DNA of 64,000 nucleotides from DATJPR01 sp963811705. Its GTDB lineage: Bacteria; Bacteroidota; Ignavibacteria; UBA10030; UBA6906. Shown here piece by piece: positions 25,457-34,451 of the stretch (positions are counted from its first letter, which is position 1; each line of letters begins with the position of its first letter). The notes under the pieces were generated by a model. It searched no databases and had not been told where the DNA came from. It saw only the letters and a list, made by a program, of their open reading frames with translations. The stretch spans positions 744,001-808,000 of the forward strand of contig CAWESL010000007.1 of NCBI GenBank assembly GCA_963811705.1, written 5' to 3'. Made by a program: the position numbers and the translations under genes.

Positions 25457-26965
25457 TCAGAAGGTGGTGGCAAGCTTGAACTCTTCGCCCTGAGGGCGGA
25501 TCTGATCATACATGCGACGCAATGCCCGGTAGGCGTCCTGGCTTCCTCGCGACGCGGCGTTGCGATAATAGGATGCGGCTTCACCGGCGTCCTGCCGCGT
25601 TCCGATCCCCTGTTCGTAGGCGTACCCGAGGGCGAATTCGGCAAGGAGACTCCCTTCGCTCGCCGCGGTCCTCAGGAGCGCGACCTGTGCCGAGTGCATC
25701 TGCGGATCCGTTGGTTCACGCAACGCCGTCACCGCCAGACGAATCGACGCCTCCATACTTCCCAGGGATGCAGCTTTGTACCAGAGCATTTTCGCAGCAG
25801 CATGATCCTCTGGCATCAGCACTCCGGAATAGTGCCACAGTCCAAGCTCGACGATGGCGGGGACATATCCGGCATCGACGGATCGTTTCAACAATTGGAC
25901 CGCCTTGGCCTCGGATACTCCCGACTCTATTCCCAGACCGGCCAATCCCGCCGTGACAAACTCTGCGACCCGATCCCCCCGATCGGCACGGGTCTTCAAT
26001 GTGGTGGCGAAGGGACTGCTTTTCAACAGGGAGATGATCAATGCCAGGGCGCGGGGCGAATCCATCCTCAGTGCCCGGACATACAATGCGGCGGCTTCCA
26101 CAGAATCGATCTTGACTTCGATTCCACGCTCGTAGCACCGGCCCAGGACCATGAGCGCCTCCGGGCTGCCGTATCGGGCCGCCCTTCGCACAACGTCGAG
26201 ATCCACCGAATCCACCCTCGAGCTGTCGTCCATCATCTTTGAAATTCCGAGAGACCGCCGCAGTTCCTCCGCACCGTGAAATACCTCCCTGAGCAGACGG
26301 GGGTTCGATGCGCTGTGGGTCGTGTCGATGAACTGGGCGACGATGGGGAGCGGCGCTTCGGCAACTTTCTGCGTATCGCGCTTCAGGTGGGAGGCGAATT
26401 CGGGCAAGGCGTTCTTTGCGGGCTCATAATCAGCATCCGCGGACTTCTTCACCCATTCGTAGGCTTTCTGCCAGTCGCGCGGAATGATGAGATCTTCGGT
26501 GAGCATCGCGCCGAGAAGGAATTCGGCTTCCGGCATCTCCGCATCGGCGCATTCTTTGACGAGACGGTACGACTCGAAGGGGTCCCACCGCATGCCCCAG
26601 CCGTGGAAGGCGAGAATGGCCAGGTTGAACGTCGACGCCGTGAGTCCCTGCTCCGACGCCTTCTGAAACCAATAGGCCGCCTTCGCGGTGTCGCGTTCCA
26701 CGCCGCGGCCCGTGATGTACCGAAGCGCGAGCTCGTGCTGGGCAAACTTGTCGCCGGCCTGCGCCTTCCGGGCGACGACGAATGCCTGCCAGATTTGTTC
26801 CAGCGCATCGGATTCGGGAACCTGAGGGACGACGAGGGGGGGACGCTTGTTCTTGAAGACCGGGCTGTTCGGTTCCGGCTTTTGCGATTGGGGAAATACC
26901 GAAGACGCCGCAAGCATGACAACAACAACGGCCTCAACGCCAATGACGCGTGCGCGCACCTTCAT
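25457..26965 (-). CDS. Exported Sel1/TPR-like repeat protein
   Basis: A 502-residue protein with signal peptide (VVVVMLAASSVFPQSQ). The mature part consists of Sel1-like repeats of about 36 residues: DKFAQHELALRYITGRGVER and KAAYWFQKASEQGL, PFESYRLVKECADAEMPEAE, later YVPAIVELGLWHYSGVLMPE, DHAAAKMLWYKAASLGSMEA, SLLAEFALGYAYEQGIGTRQ and AASYYRNAASRGSQDAYRAL. Sel1 repeats mediate protein contacts, often in envelope or signalling complexes. ATG 26965 puts the signal peptide first; the frame is open to 27037. It is the last gene after the three ABC permeases on the same strand, 90 bp behind, and may share their transcript. Confidence 0.82.
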   Translation of the reverse strand: MKVRARVIGVEAVVVVMLAASSVFPQSQKPEPNSPVFKNKRPPLVVPQVPESDALEQIWQAFVVARKAQAGDKFAQHELALRYITGRGVERDTAKAAYWFQKASEQGLTASTFNLAILAFHGWGMRWDPFESYRLVKECADAEMPEAEFLLGAMLTEDLIIPRDWQKAYEWVKKSADADYEPAKNALPEFASHLKRDTQKVAEAPLPIVAQFIDTTHSASNPRLLREVFHGAEELRRSLGISKMMDDSSRVDSVDLDVVRRAARYGSPEALMVLGRCYERGIEVKIDSVEAAALYVRALRMDSPRALALIISLLKSSPFATTLKTRADRGDRVAEFVTAGLAGLGIESGVSEAKAVQLLKRSVDAGYVPAIVELGLWHYSGVLMPEDHAAAKMLWYKAASLGSMEASIRLAVTALREPTDPQMHSAQVALLRTAASEGSLLAEFALGYAYEQGIGTRQDAGEAASYYRNAASRGSQDAYRALRRMYDQIRPQGEEFKLATTF

Positions 26966-27055
26966 TGAAAACACAACTCGCGGATGTGAATTGCCGGGCA
27001 CTGATTCTTCATCAATGAACGGAAAATCCGGCCCCAATGCAACCGGCTCTGCCCG

Positions 27056-28315
27056 CTACTCGTAGCGGAGCGATTCGATCGGATCGAGTGCCGAAGCTTT
27101 CCATGCAGGATACACGCCGAAGATCAGTCCTACAAGCGAACAAACGCCGACGCCGATTGCGGCCCAGTCCCACGGGATCACGGCGGGGGCGTCGACCAGG
27201 ATACCGACGACGTTGCCGCCAAGGATGCCGAGGATGATTCCCACAAGGCCTCCCATTTCACACAGGATGACCGCTTCGACCATGAACTGCGCCAGAATGT
27301 CGCGTTTCATCGCCCCCACGGACTTCCTGATCCCGATTTCATGCGTCCGTTCGGTGACCGAGACCAGCATGATATTCATGATCCCGACTCCCGCGGCGAG
27401 CAATGCGATGGAACTCACCAGAAGTACGCCGAGGCGCAAGTAGAGCGTGAACTCGTTGAACTGTGTGACCAGAGAGTCATTGGAGAAATACCCGAAGTTG
27501 TCGTCTTCTCCCGGCGCCACTTTTCTCGCCGTCCGGAGAATCAGCCGTGCCTCTTCAACACAATCTTCAAATTCCTCGCGGCTCTTCGCCTTGACCATGA
27601 TGTGAATGTCCGTGGATTCCTTGCCGTAGGCATTGAAAAATGCGCTGAGCGGAATAACCAGGAAGTTGTCCTGATTTCCGCCGAGGGAGCCCCCCTTCTT
27701 CTGAAAGACGCCGATGACCTTGTACAGCGTTCCATCGAGGCGGATGGTCTGACCGACCGGATCGATGTTCGGCGGAAAGAGTTTTTCGGCGAGCGTGCTG
27801 CCGAGGACGGCGACCTTCGCGGCAGCCTGCAGGTCCTGCGGTCCGATGGCCCGCCCGTTCCCGACAGTCCAATCGTTCGTCGGGATCCCTTCGACATCCT
27901 CGCCCGCGACCTGGATGTTCGGATTCGTCTTCTGAGCGTTCCACACGACGGTTCTTCCGAACTTCCAACCTTCGATGCCCACCATCTCTGCGTGAGTGGT
28001 CTTTTCCTTCACGGCCTGCGCCTGTTCGTACGAGATGTTCTTGCGGTTGCGGTACTTCCTTCGCATAGCATGATCATCGCCCATCACGACAGGGAATTTC
28101 TGGATCTGGAAGGTATTCGCTCCGAGTTGGGATATTCCTTCTTCGATCGCGTTACGAAGCACGGAAACAGCGGTCATCACGGCGATAATGGAGAACACGC
28201 CGACCGCGACGCCAAGGAGGGTCAAAATGGAGCGAAGCTTCGAGGACCGCACCGCCGCGAGCGCCATCACCAGGCTCTCGCGAAATTGAGACCATTGATG
28301 CGCAAGCGTACTCAT
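27056..28315 (-). CDS. MacB-type ABC transporter permease, copy 1 of 3
   Basis: A 419-residue FtsX/MacB-like permease without a fused ATPase. TM1 near residues 22-45 (SILTLLGVAVGVFSIIAVMT), a periplasmic MacB_PCD domain (about 50-280, with NRKNISYEQA and KKGGSLGGNQDNFLVIPLSA), then three C-terminal helices including VLLVSSIALLAAGVGIMNIM, the conserved coupling segment SVTERTHEIGIRKSVGA, and the end GVYPAWKASALDPIESLRYE. It has the same length as and about four-fifths identity (by eye) with the next upstream gene, so it is a recent tandem duplicate. ATG 28315 aligns with the paralogue's start; an upstream ATG at 28360 does not. Confidence 0.92.
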   Translation of the reverse strand: MSTLAHQWSQFRESLVMALAAVRSSKLRSILTLLGVAVGVFSIIAVMTAVSVLRNAIEEGISQLGANTFQIQKFPVVMGDDHAMRRKYRNRKNISYEQAQAVKEKTTHAEMVGIEGWKFGRTVVWNAQKTNPNIQVAGEDVEGIPTNDWTVGNGRAIGPQDLQAAAKVAVLGSTLAEKLFPPNIDPVGQTIRLDGTLYKVIGVFQKKGGSLGGNQDNFLVIPLSAFFNAYGKESTDIHIMVKAKSREEFEDCVEEARLILRTARKVAPGEDDNFGYFSNDSLVTQFNEFTLYLRLGVLLVSSIALLAAGVGIMNIMLVSVTERTHEIGIRKSVGAMKRDILAQFMVEAVILCEMGGLVGIILGILGGNVVGILVDAPAVIPWDWAAIGVGVCSLVGLIFGVYPAWKASALDPIESLRYE

Positions 28316-28375
28316 GGCGTTACGCTCCCGGGGGGAACGGGCCAGAGGCAACCGTGCCAATGGCAGGGGGAATGT

Positions 28376-29635
28376 CTATTCGTAGCGGAGCGATTCGATC
28401 GGGTCGAGAGCCGACGCCTTCCAGGCAGGGTAGACGCCGAAGATCAGTCCGACCAGCGAGCAGACGCCGATCCCGATCCCTGCCCAATCCCACGGGATCA
28501 CGGCGGGGGCATTCACCAGGAGACCGACGACGTTGCCGCCGAGGATTCCCATGACGATGCCGATGAGTCCGCCAATCTCGCAGAGGATGACCGCTTCCAC
28601 CATGAACTGTGTCAGGATATCGCGTTTCATTGCGCCGATCGATTTGCGGATCCCGATTTCCCGGGTGCGTTCGGTGACCGAGACCAGCATGATGTTCATG
28701 ATGCCGACGCCCGCGGCAAGAAGCGCGATGGAACTCACGAGCAACACGCCCATGCGAAGATAAAACGTGAATTCGTTGAATTGTGTTACCAACGAGTCGT
28801 TCGAGAAGTATCCGAAATCATCGTCCGCACCCGGCGGAACTTTGCGCGCCGTGCGGAGGATCATCCGCGCCTGCTCGATGCAGTCGTCCAGCACTTCCCG
28901 GCTTTTCGCCTTGACCATGATATGCAGGTCGACGTCTTCCTTGCCGTAGGCATTGAAGAACGCCGTCAGCGGAATGATCATGAAGTTGTCCTGGTTCCCT
29001 CCCAGCGATCCTCCCTTTTTCTGCAGGACGCCGATGACCTGGTACAGGTTTCCGTCGACACGGATCGTCTGTCCGACGGGATTGATGTTCTCCGGGAACA
29101 ACTTTTCCGCCAGCGTGTTGCCGAGGATGGCGACTTTCGACGCCATTTCCAGGTCCTGCGGCCCGAGCGCCCGTCCGTTCGCCACCGTCCAGTCGTTCGT
29201 CGGGATGCCGTCGACGTTCTCGCCGACCACGCCGACGTTCGGATTGGTCTTCTGCCCGTTCCAAACCACCATCCGTCCGCCCCGCCACCCTTCGATGCCG
29301 ATCAGATCGGCCAGGGTCGTCTTGTCACGGACCGCCATGGCCTGCTCGTAGCTGATGTTTTTGCGGTTGCGATATTTGCGGCGCATCGCGTGGTTGTCGC
29401 CCATGACCACCGGATATTTCTGCATCTGAAACGTATTGACGCCAAGCTGGGACATCCCTTCTTCGATCGCATTCCGGAGGACCGTCACCGCGGTCATGAC
29501 GGCGATGATGGAAAACACTCCGACGGCAATGCCGAGCAGGGTGAGAATGGAGCGGAGCTTGGAGCCACGGACGGCCGAGATGGCCATCGCCATGCTCTCG
29601 CGGATTTGCGACCACTGCTGGACGAATTTACTCAT
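28376..29635 (-). CDS. MacB-type ABC transporter permease, copy 2 of 3
   Basis: A 419-residue permease with the same domain order as its downstream duplicate: TM1 SILTLLGIAVGVFSIIAVMT, periplasmic domain with NRKNISYEQAMAVRDKT and KKGGSLGGNQDNFMIIPL, C-terminal three-helix FtsX block with SVTERTREIGIRKSIGA and identical final residues DPIESLRYE. Its start overlaps the end of copy 3 by 8 nt, suggesting translational coupling. Differences from copy 1 are concentrated in the periplasmic domain, e.g. GIEGWRGGRMVVWNGQKTNP versus GIEGWKFGRTVVWNAQKTNP. The two may form a heterodimer. Confidence 0.92.
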   Translation of the reverse strand: MSKFVQQWSQIRESMAMAISAVRGSKLRSILTLLGIAVGVFSIIAVMTAVTVLRNAIEEGMSQLGVNTFQMQKYPVVMGDNHAMRRKYRNRKNISYEQAMAVRDKTTLADLIGIEGWRGGRMVVWNGQKTNPNVGVVGENVDGIPTNDWTVANGRALGPQDLEMASKVAILGNTLAEKLFPENINPVGQTIRVDGNLYQVIGVLQKKGGSLGGNQDNFMIIPLTAFFNAYGKEDVDLHIMVKAKSREVLDDCIEQARMILRTARKVPPGADDDFGYFSNDSLVTQFNEFTFYLRMGVLLVSSIALLAAGVGIMNIMLVSVTERTREIGIRKSIGAMKRDILTQFMVEAVILCEIGGLIGIVMGILGGNVVGLLVNAPAVIPWDWAGIGIGVCSLVGLIFGVYPAWKASALDPIESLRYE

Positions 29636-30851
29636 AGCGCAAGGCTTCCACGGGGTCCATTTTTGCGGCGCGATAGGCAGGAAGGAAGCCGGAGATTACG
29701 CCGACGAACAAGGAGATAAGAATTGCAATGACGATGACCGAAACAGGCATCGCCGTCGGGAGAAACTGGTTCACGATAAGACTGAGGGGGAAGGCGATCG
29801 CAAGCCCGATCAGACCACCGATCAGACAGATCGACGCGGATTCCGCCAGGAACTGCAAAAGGATCGTTCGCCGCTTTGCCCCGATGGCCTTCCGGATGCC
29901 GATTTCTTTCGTGCGTTCGGTGACGGAGACGAACATGATGTTCATGATGCCGATGCCGCCGACAAAGAGTGAGAGGCCGGTGATGAAAAGGCCGATGGTG
30001 GCAATGATGGTGCTGATCGGGCCGAACACCTGCACCAGCAACTCCTGCTGGTTCACGTTGAAATCGTTTGGCTTCCCGGGGGGAATGTCGCGGATCTGGC
30101 GCATGATGCCTTCCAGCTCCATCTTGGCATTCTCCATGTCCTTCTGGTCCACCACCCGGACCTGAATGGTGACGTCACGTCGTGCACCAAAATGGTTTTC
30201 GAACGAAACAAGGGGGATGAAGACGCGGGAATCCGTGGTGAACGTCCCGAAGAGGCCGCCCTGCTTTTCAAAAACGCCCACAATGGTGTACGGATATCCT
30301 GCCACGCGGATCACCTTTCCGATCGGGTCGGCATTATAGAAAAGGTTTTCGACGATGCTCGCTCCCACGGTGCAAACCGGTCGACCTCCCGCCGATTCCT
30401 CCGCCGTGAAGAATCTTCCGTCGGCGATCGTTCCTCCGGAGGCGTTCAGGTACTGGTTGGTGGTCCCGCTGATAAATGCCGATTCGACCGAGTTGCTGCC
30501 GTACGAAACGCGACGCACCGTCCCGATCACCGGGGCGACGGCATCGACAAGGGTCGCCTGCCGTTCGATCTTCGCCGCGTACTGAACCTTGATATTGCGG
30601 CGATTCCTGATCGTCGACCAGTCTTCGTTCGACACCCACGGCCATTTCTGCACGTACATCACGTCGGTGCCGAATGCCGCCGCGCTTCGATCGAATGCCC
30701 GGTTGATGCCCTCGATCGCCGTCGCCATGACGGTGACGGAAACAATGCCGATGACGATCCCGAGGGTAGTAAGAATCGACCGCATCTTGTTCGCGCGGAT
30801 GGCACGAAACGAGATGGCGAGTCCCTCGACCACTTCTTGAAAGAAATACAT
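29628..30851 (-). CDS. MacB-type ABC transporter permease, copy 3 of 3 (diverged)
   Basis: A 407-residue permease: TM1 at about 22-45 (MRSILTTLGIVIGIVSVTVM), periplasmic MacB_PCD domain, then GLFITGLSLFVGGIGIMNIM, SVTERTKEIGIRKAIGAKRR and a final helix before ISGFLPAYRAAKMDPVEALR. It shares the architecture but only moderate identity with copies 1 and 2, so it is the older paralogue. It lies 12 bp after the ATPase gene stop-to-start and overlaps copy 2 by 8 nt. Likely directly partnered with the adjacent ATPase. Confidence 0.92.
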   Translation of the reverse strand: MYFFQEVVEGLAISFRAIRANKMRSILTTLGIVIGIVSVTVMATAIEGINRAFDRSAAAFGTDVMYVQKWPWVSNEDWSTIRNRRNIKVQYAAKIERQATLVDAVAPVIGTVRRVSYGSNSVESAFISGTTNQYLNASGGTIADGRFFTAEESAGGRPVCTVGASIVENLFYNADPIGKVIRVAGYPYTIVGVFEKQGGLFGTFTTDSRVFIPLVSFENHFGARRDVTIQVRVVDQKDMENAKMELEGIMRQIRDIPPGKPNDFNVNQQELLVQVFGPISTIIATIGLFITGLSLFVGGIGIMNIMFVSVTERTKEIGIRKAIGAKRRTILLQFLAESASICLIGGLIGLAIAFPLSLIVNQFLPTAMPVSVIVIAILISLFVGVISGFLPAYRAAKMDPVEALRYE

Positions 30852-30863
30852 CAGTTCACTCCG

Positions 30864-31589
30864 TTAGGAGGCCATTGCAGGTTTTTTGTCGTATGTCCGG
30901 CGCTTCGAAATCAGCTCGTCGGTTTCGATGTGACCGTCGCGCAGACGGATGACGCGGATCGCGTGCTCCGCAATATCCGACTCGTGGGTCACGAGGATGA
31001 TGGTATTGCCCTGGCGATGCAGCTCCTCAAAGAGCATCATAATTTCGTCGCCGGTCTTGGAGTCAAGATTCCCCGTCGGTTCATCGGCGAGGATGATCGA
31101 CGGCTTCGTCACGAGTGCTCGCGCAACCGCGACGCGCTGCCGTTGGCCGCCGGACAGCTCGTTCGGCTTGTGGTGCACCCGGTCGCCGAGCTGGACGTGT
31201 TCCAGGGTCTCCTGGGCGCGCCGCTTGCGCTCCGTCGACGGGACTCCCGCGTAGATGAGCGGAAGCTCAACGTTATGCAGGGCGTCGGAGCGCGGGAGAA
31301 GATTGAAGGTCTGAAAGACAAACCCGATCTCCTTGTTTCTGATCTTCGCGAGGTCGTTGTCGTCCATTTCACTGACATTGACCCCGTTGAACAGATACTG
31401 GCCGGAAGTCGGGGTGTCAAGACACCCGATGATGTTCATGAGTGTTGATTTCCCCGATCCGGACGGCCCCATGATGGCGACATACTCGTTCTTGGCTATC
31501 GACAGGGACACGCCGCGCAGCGCCTGAACTTCCTGCGCCCCGCCCATGTCGTAGCTCTTCACAATTGAAGCAAGTTCGATGACGTTCAT
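30864..31589 (-). CDS. ABC exporter ATP-binding protein (MacB/LolD type)
   Basis: A 241-residue ATPase of the MacB/LolD/FtsE subfamily. Walker A GPSGSGKST (about residues 41-49), Q-loop FVFQTFNLLPR, signature LSGGQRQRVAVARALV, Walker B IILADEPTGNLDS and H-loop LVTHESDIAEHA are intact. The permeases are encoded separately, unlike E. coli MacB where both are fused. It lies between the adaptor gene (21 bp gap) and permease copy 3 (12 bp gap) on one strand, so the unit is channel-adaptor-ATPase-permeases. Confidence 0.96.
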   Translation of the reverse strand: MNVIELASIVKSYDMGGAQEVQALRGVSLSIAKNEYVAIMGPSGSGKSTLMNIIGCLDTPTSGQYLFNGVNVSEMDDNDLAKIRNKEIGFVFQTFNLLPRSDALHNVELPLIYAGVPSTERKRRAQETLEHVQLGDRVHHKPNELSGGQRQRVAVARALVTKPSIILADEPTGNLDSKTGDEIMMLFEELHRQGNTIILVTHESDIAEHAIRVIRLRDGHIETDELISKRRTYDKKPAMAS

Positions 31590-31610
31590 TGTTCGTTCCT
31601 TGTCTGAGAC

Positions 31611-32888
31611 TCACGAAGGATTGGGATTGGATTGCCCCGGTTTCTTCGCTTCTTCGATTTTCACTTTGGCCCCGTCTTCGATTTCGCGGTTGATCGCCTT
31701 GTAGCTCCCGGAAACCACCTGCGCGCCTTCGTTCGGACCCTGAATCAGTTCGACATACGAATCGTTGCTGATGCCCCGCTTGACCGGCACGGCTTTGGCG
31801 ACGCCATTCTCCACGACGAACACGATTTCCTTCGGCTTGTTTTCCGCGCGCGAACGGAGGCTCTGCGTCGTATTCGTGGCGGTGGTCACTTGACCGGACT
31901 GCTGATCGCCCTGTCCTTCTTTCATCTCCATCTTCGGCATTCGTGTGGTGACGCTCTGGATCGGGACGGACAGGACGTTATCCTTCGTCTGGCATTCGAC
32001 ATCCGCGGTCATCGACATTCCGGGGCGCAACGGCACGTCCTTGTCAAGAATCCGCATCTTGACCGTGAAGTTCGTCACTTCTTCCTGTGTCCCGGCACCT
32101 GTCGTCGTGCCGGTGTTGGCAATTTCGTACACCACGGCGTTCACTTTCCGGTCTGGCATGGCATCGACCGCAACACGGGCCGTATCACCGACATGCACGA
32201 GGATCACGTCGTTCTCGCTGACGTCCACCTGAGCTTCCATCCGCGTGAGATCCGCAATCGTCATCACGTTCGTCCCCTGGAATTGCTGCGTTCCCAGGAC
32301 CCGTTCGCCAAGCTCGGAATTCAACTGGCTGACCGTTCCGTCCATCGGAGAGAAGACGGTGGTCTTTCGCAGGCTCTCTTCCGCCTGGTCGAGCGACGCT
32401 TTTGCCTGTGCATAGCTCGCCTCCGCGGATTCGTAGCCCGCCCGCGAGATGTCGAAATCGGCCTGCGAGATCAGCCCCTTCTTAAAGAGCGTTTGGCTGC
32501 GCTGGAAATCCGGTTCCGCTTTCACCAGCGAGGATTTCGCCTGGAGAACAGCCGCCGCGAACTGGTTCCGCTGTGCAACGTAGACATCGGGTTTGATCTT
32601 CATCAGAAGGTCGCCCTTCTTGACGTGATAACCCTCTTTCACGGGCAGCGAGACGATTTCCCCTGACACCTCCGGGGAAATCTGCACCTGGACCTCGGGT
32701 TGGATCTTTCCTGTCGCTGTCACCACTTGCGTTATCGTCCGTCGCGCAACCTTCTCCACCTGGACGGAGATGATAGGCTCCTTCTTGCTTCCCATGAAGA
32801 CAATGATTGCCAGGGCGACAAGGACAACGCCAAGGACTGAGAAGATGATGATTTTTTTCCGTTTCGACTTCTTGCCATTCGTGGCCAT
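31611..32888 (-). CDS. MacA-like periplasmic adaptor of ABC exporter (HlyD family)
   Basis: A 425-residue membrane fusion protein. A basic N-terminus (GKKSKRKK) and one membrane anchor (IIIFSVLGVVLVALAIIVFM) precede the barrel-sandwich halves (TITQVVTATGKIQPEVQVQI and TVFSPMDGTVSQLNSELGER), a long coiled-coil hairpin (QFAAAVLQAKSSLVKAEPDF and onward), beta-barrel DVSENDVILVHVGDTARVAV, and a Gln/Thr-rich insertion in the membrane-proximal domain (about residues 325-350). ATG 32888 has a GGAAGGAG site; the frame is open to 32924. It would couple the ABC permeases to the TolC-like channel. Confidence 0.93.
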   Translation of the reverse strand: MATNGKKSKRKKIIIFSVLGVVLVALAIIVFMGSKKEPIISVQVEKVARRTITQVVTATGKIQPEVQVQISPEVSGEIVSLPVKEGYHVKKGDLLMKIKPDVYVAQRNQFAAAVLQAKSSLVKAEPDFQRSQTLFKKGLISQADFDISRAGYESAEASYAQAKASLDQAEESLRKTTVFSPMDGTVSQLNSELGERVLGTQQFQGTNVMTIADLTRMEAQVDVSENDVILVHVGDTARVAVDAMPDRKVNAVVYEIANTGTTTGAGTQEEVTNFTVKMRILDKDVPLRPGMSMTADVECQTKDNVLSVPIQSVTTRMPKMEMKEGQGDQQSGQVTTATNTTQSLRSRAENKPKEIVFVVENGVAKAVPVKRGISNDSYVELIQGPNEGAQVVSGSYKAINREIEDGAKVKIEEAKKPGQSNPNPS

Positions 32889-32928
32889 GGATGGTGCTCC
32901 TTCCAAAATGAGAGGATCGGTCAACCCG

Positions 32929-34287
32929 TTAGTACTGGCGTTCTCCGATCACATATTCGACATTCTTCTTTGCGATGATGTAGTTGTACGAGGCATTCAC
33001 GACGTTCGCCTGTGCGTTCACCAGGTTGGCACTCGCCGTCAACAAGTCAAGCAGCGTCCCCGCTCCCAGATTGTATTTCTCTTCCGCGATCTTCTGGTCT
33101 GCGGTCGAGGACTGCAAGCCCTTCTGGCTCACCTCGTATTGTTTTCTGGCAGCATCAAGATTGAGAAGAGCCTTCTTAATATCCACTGCGATGTTCAATT
33201 CCGTCTGTGAGAGGTTCACTTCGGCGATCCGCTTTTGCGCGATGGCGTTTTGCATCGACATGTTTGTCTGGAAGGCGTCAAAGAGATTCCATCGAAGGCT
33301 AAGACCCCAATTCAGTCCCCGGTAATCCGAAATGGTTGAAATTTCTGTTGCTGGTCCCAAACCATAGCCTGCGAAGGCGCTCACCGTGGGGAAGTATCCG
33401 CTCCGGGCGGAGGTCACCCCGGACTGTGCAGCGCTTAGTTGATCGGTCGCGCTCATGTAATCGGGCCGCGCGCTTATTGCCCTGCGGCTGACATCCGCAA
33501 TATTTGTATAGAGCGCCAGAGTGGAATCAACGTCCGCTTTTGTCACCACCGTCGAGACGGTGGAATCGGCAACCGTGTAGTCATCTCCGGCATTCAAACC
33601 CACAAGCGCAAGGAGATCCGCCTTTGCCCCGTCATATGTGTTTTGCGCCGTGATGAGCGCCAGCTCGTCGGTCGCGACAGTCGATTGCTGACGATAGACG
33701 TCGGCGATCGCCGCAGCGCCAACTTTGTTGGATTCCACAATGCGCTCGAGTTGACGGTTGTCGCGTTTCAGGTTCTCTTCGTTGACTTTGACCAGCTGTT
33801 CGTTCCGGAGGACATTCAAGTAACTGGTCTCCACCTGATAAATCACACTCTGCCGGGTTCGTTCTCCGACATGTTCCGTGGAGACGGCGTTCATTTTGGC
33901 GCGGTTAAATTGACCCTCCCGATTGAAGCCGTCGAAGAGTACGTAGTTCAGGTTGAGGTCAGTCGAAAACTGACTCTGGACGGTGAGTCCCGATGATCCC
34001 GAACTGATCGGGATACCGTTGAAGTATATGGGCTGGCTTGCGGGCCGTTGCGATTGATACCGCTGCGCGGTTGCGCTCGCGGAGAGTGTCGGGAGGTAAC
34101 TCCCGTATGCGGCAAGGACCGATCCCTGCGCGGCATTGACATTGTTGTCAGCCTGTACAACCGTCAAGTTCCGCTCGAGCGCAATGGCTTTTGCATCGCT
34201 CAGCGTGAGTACTTTCGGTTGCCCGAAAAGGGTGGCGGGGAACATTGTGATTATCGCAAGCACAAGGCCGCCGGTCAGTCGCTTCAT
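32929..34287 (-). CDS. TolC-family outer-membrane channel of the ABC exporter
   Basis: A 452-residue outer-membrane efflux protein with signal peptide (GLVLAIITMFPATLFGQ). Two homologous coiled-coil/beta halves: TLSDAKAIALERNLTVVQAD, LNYVLFDGFNREGQFNRAKM and, in the second half, SLRWNLFDAFQTNMSMQNAI and LNLDAARKQYEVSQKGLQSS ending with NLGAGTLLDLLTASANLVNA. It is the first gene of the operon; start ATG 34287 places the signal peptide at the N-terminus. It is a different paralogue from the RND-linked channel at 11459. Confidence 0.92.
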   Translation of the reverse strand: MKRLTGGLVLAIITMFPATLFGQPKVLTLSDAKAIALERNLTVVQADNNVNAAQGSVLAAYGSYLPTLSASATAQRYQSQRPASQPIYFNGIPISSGSSGLTVQSQFSTDLNLNYVLFDGFNREGQFNRAKMNAVSTEHVGERTRQSVIYQVETSYLNVLRNEQLVKVNEENLKRDNRQLERIVESNKVGAAAIADVYRQQSTVATDELALITAQNTYDGAKADLLALVGLNAGDDYTVADSTVSTVVTKADVDSTLALYTNIADVSRRAISARPDYMSATDQLSAAQSGVTSARSGYFPTVSAFAGYGLGPATEISTISDYRGLNWGLSLRWNLFDAFQTNMSMQNAIAQKRIAEVNLSQTELNIAVDIKKALLNLDAARKQYEVSQKGLQSSTADQKIAEEKYNLGAGTLLDLLTASANLVNAQANVVNASYNYIIAKKNVEYVIGERQY

Positions 34288-34451
34288 CGTTGGCTCCAGG
34301 GAAAAAATTCTCGAAGGTTGACTCAGAATAGGGTTACTCTCCGGTGGGCAAAACGACACCAAAAACCGCCTTTCTGAGGTCAAATCACTACATTAGTTAG
34401 ACGGTCGGAGAGGGTGAAAGTTTCATCATCACAGGCGAAAAACCGCATTTG

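Noticed and set aside
27341..29719. A 792-codon open frame on the plus strand
   Set aside because: It is the antisense shadow of the two duplicated permease genes in GC-rich DNA; its product is Arg/His/Asp rich without domains, and the minus-strand genes are certain.
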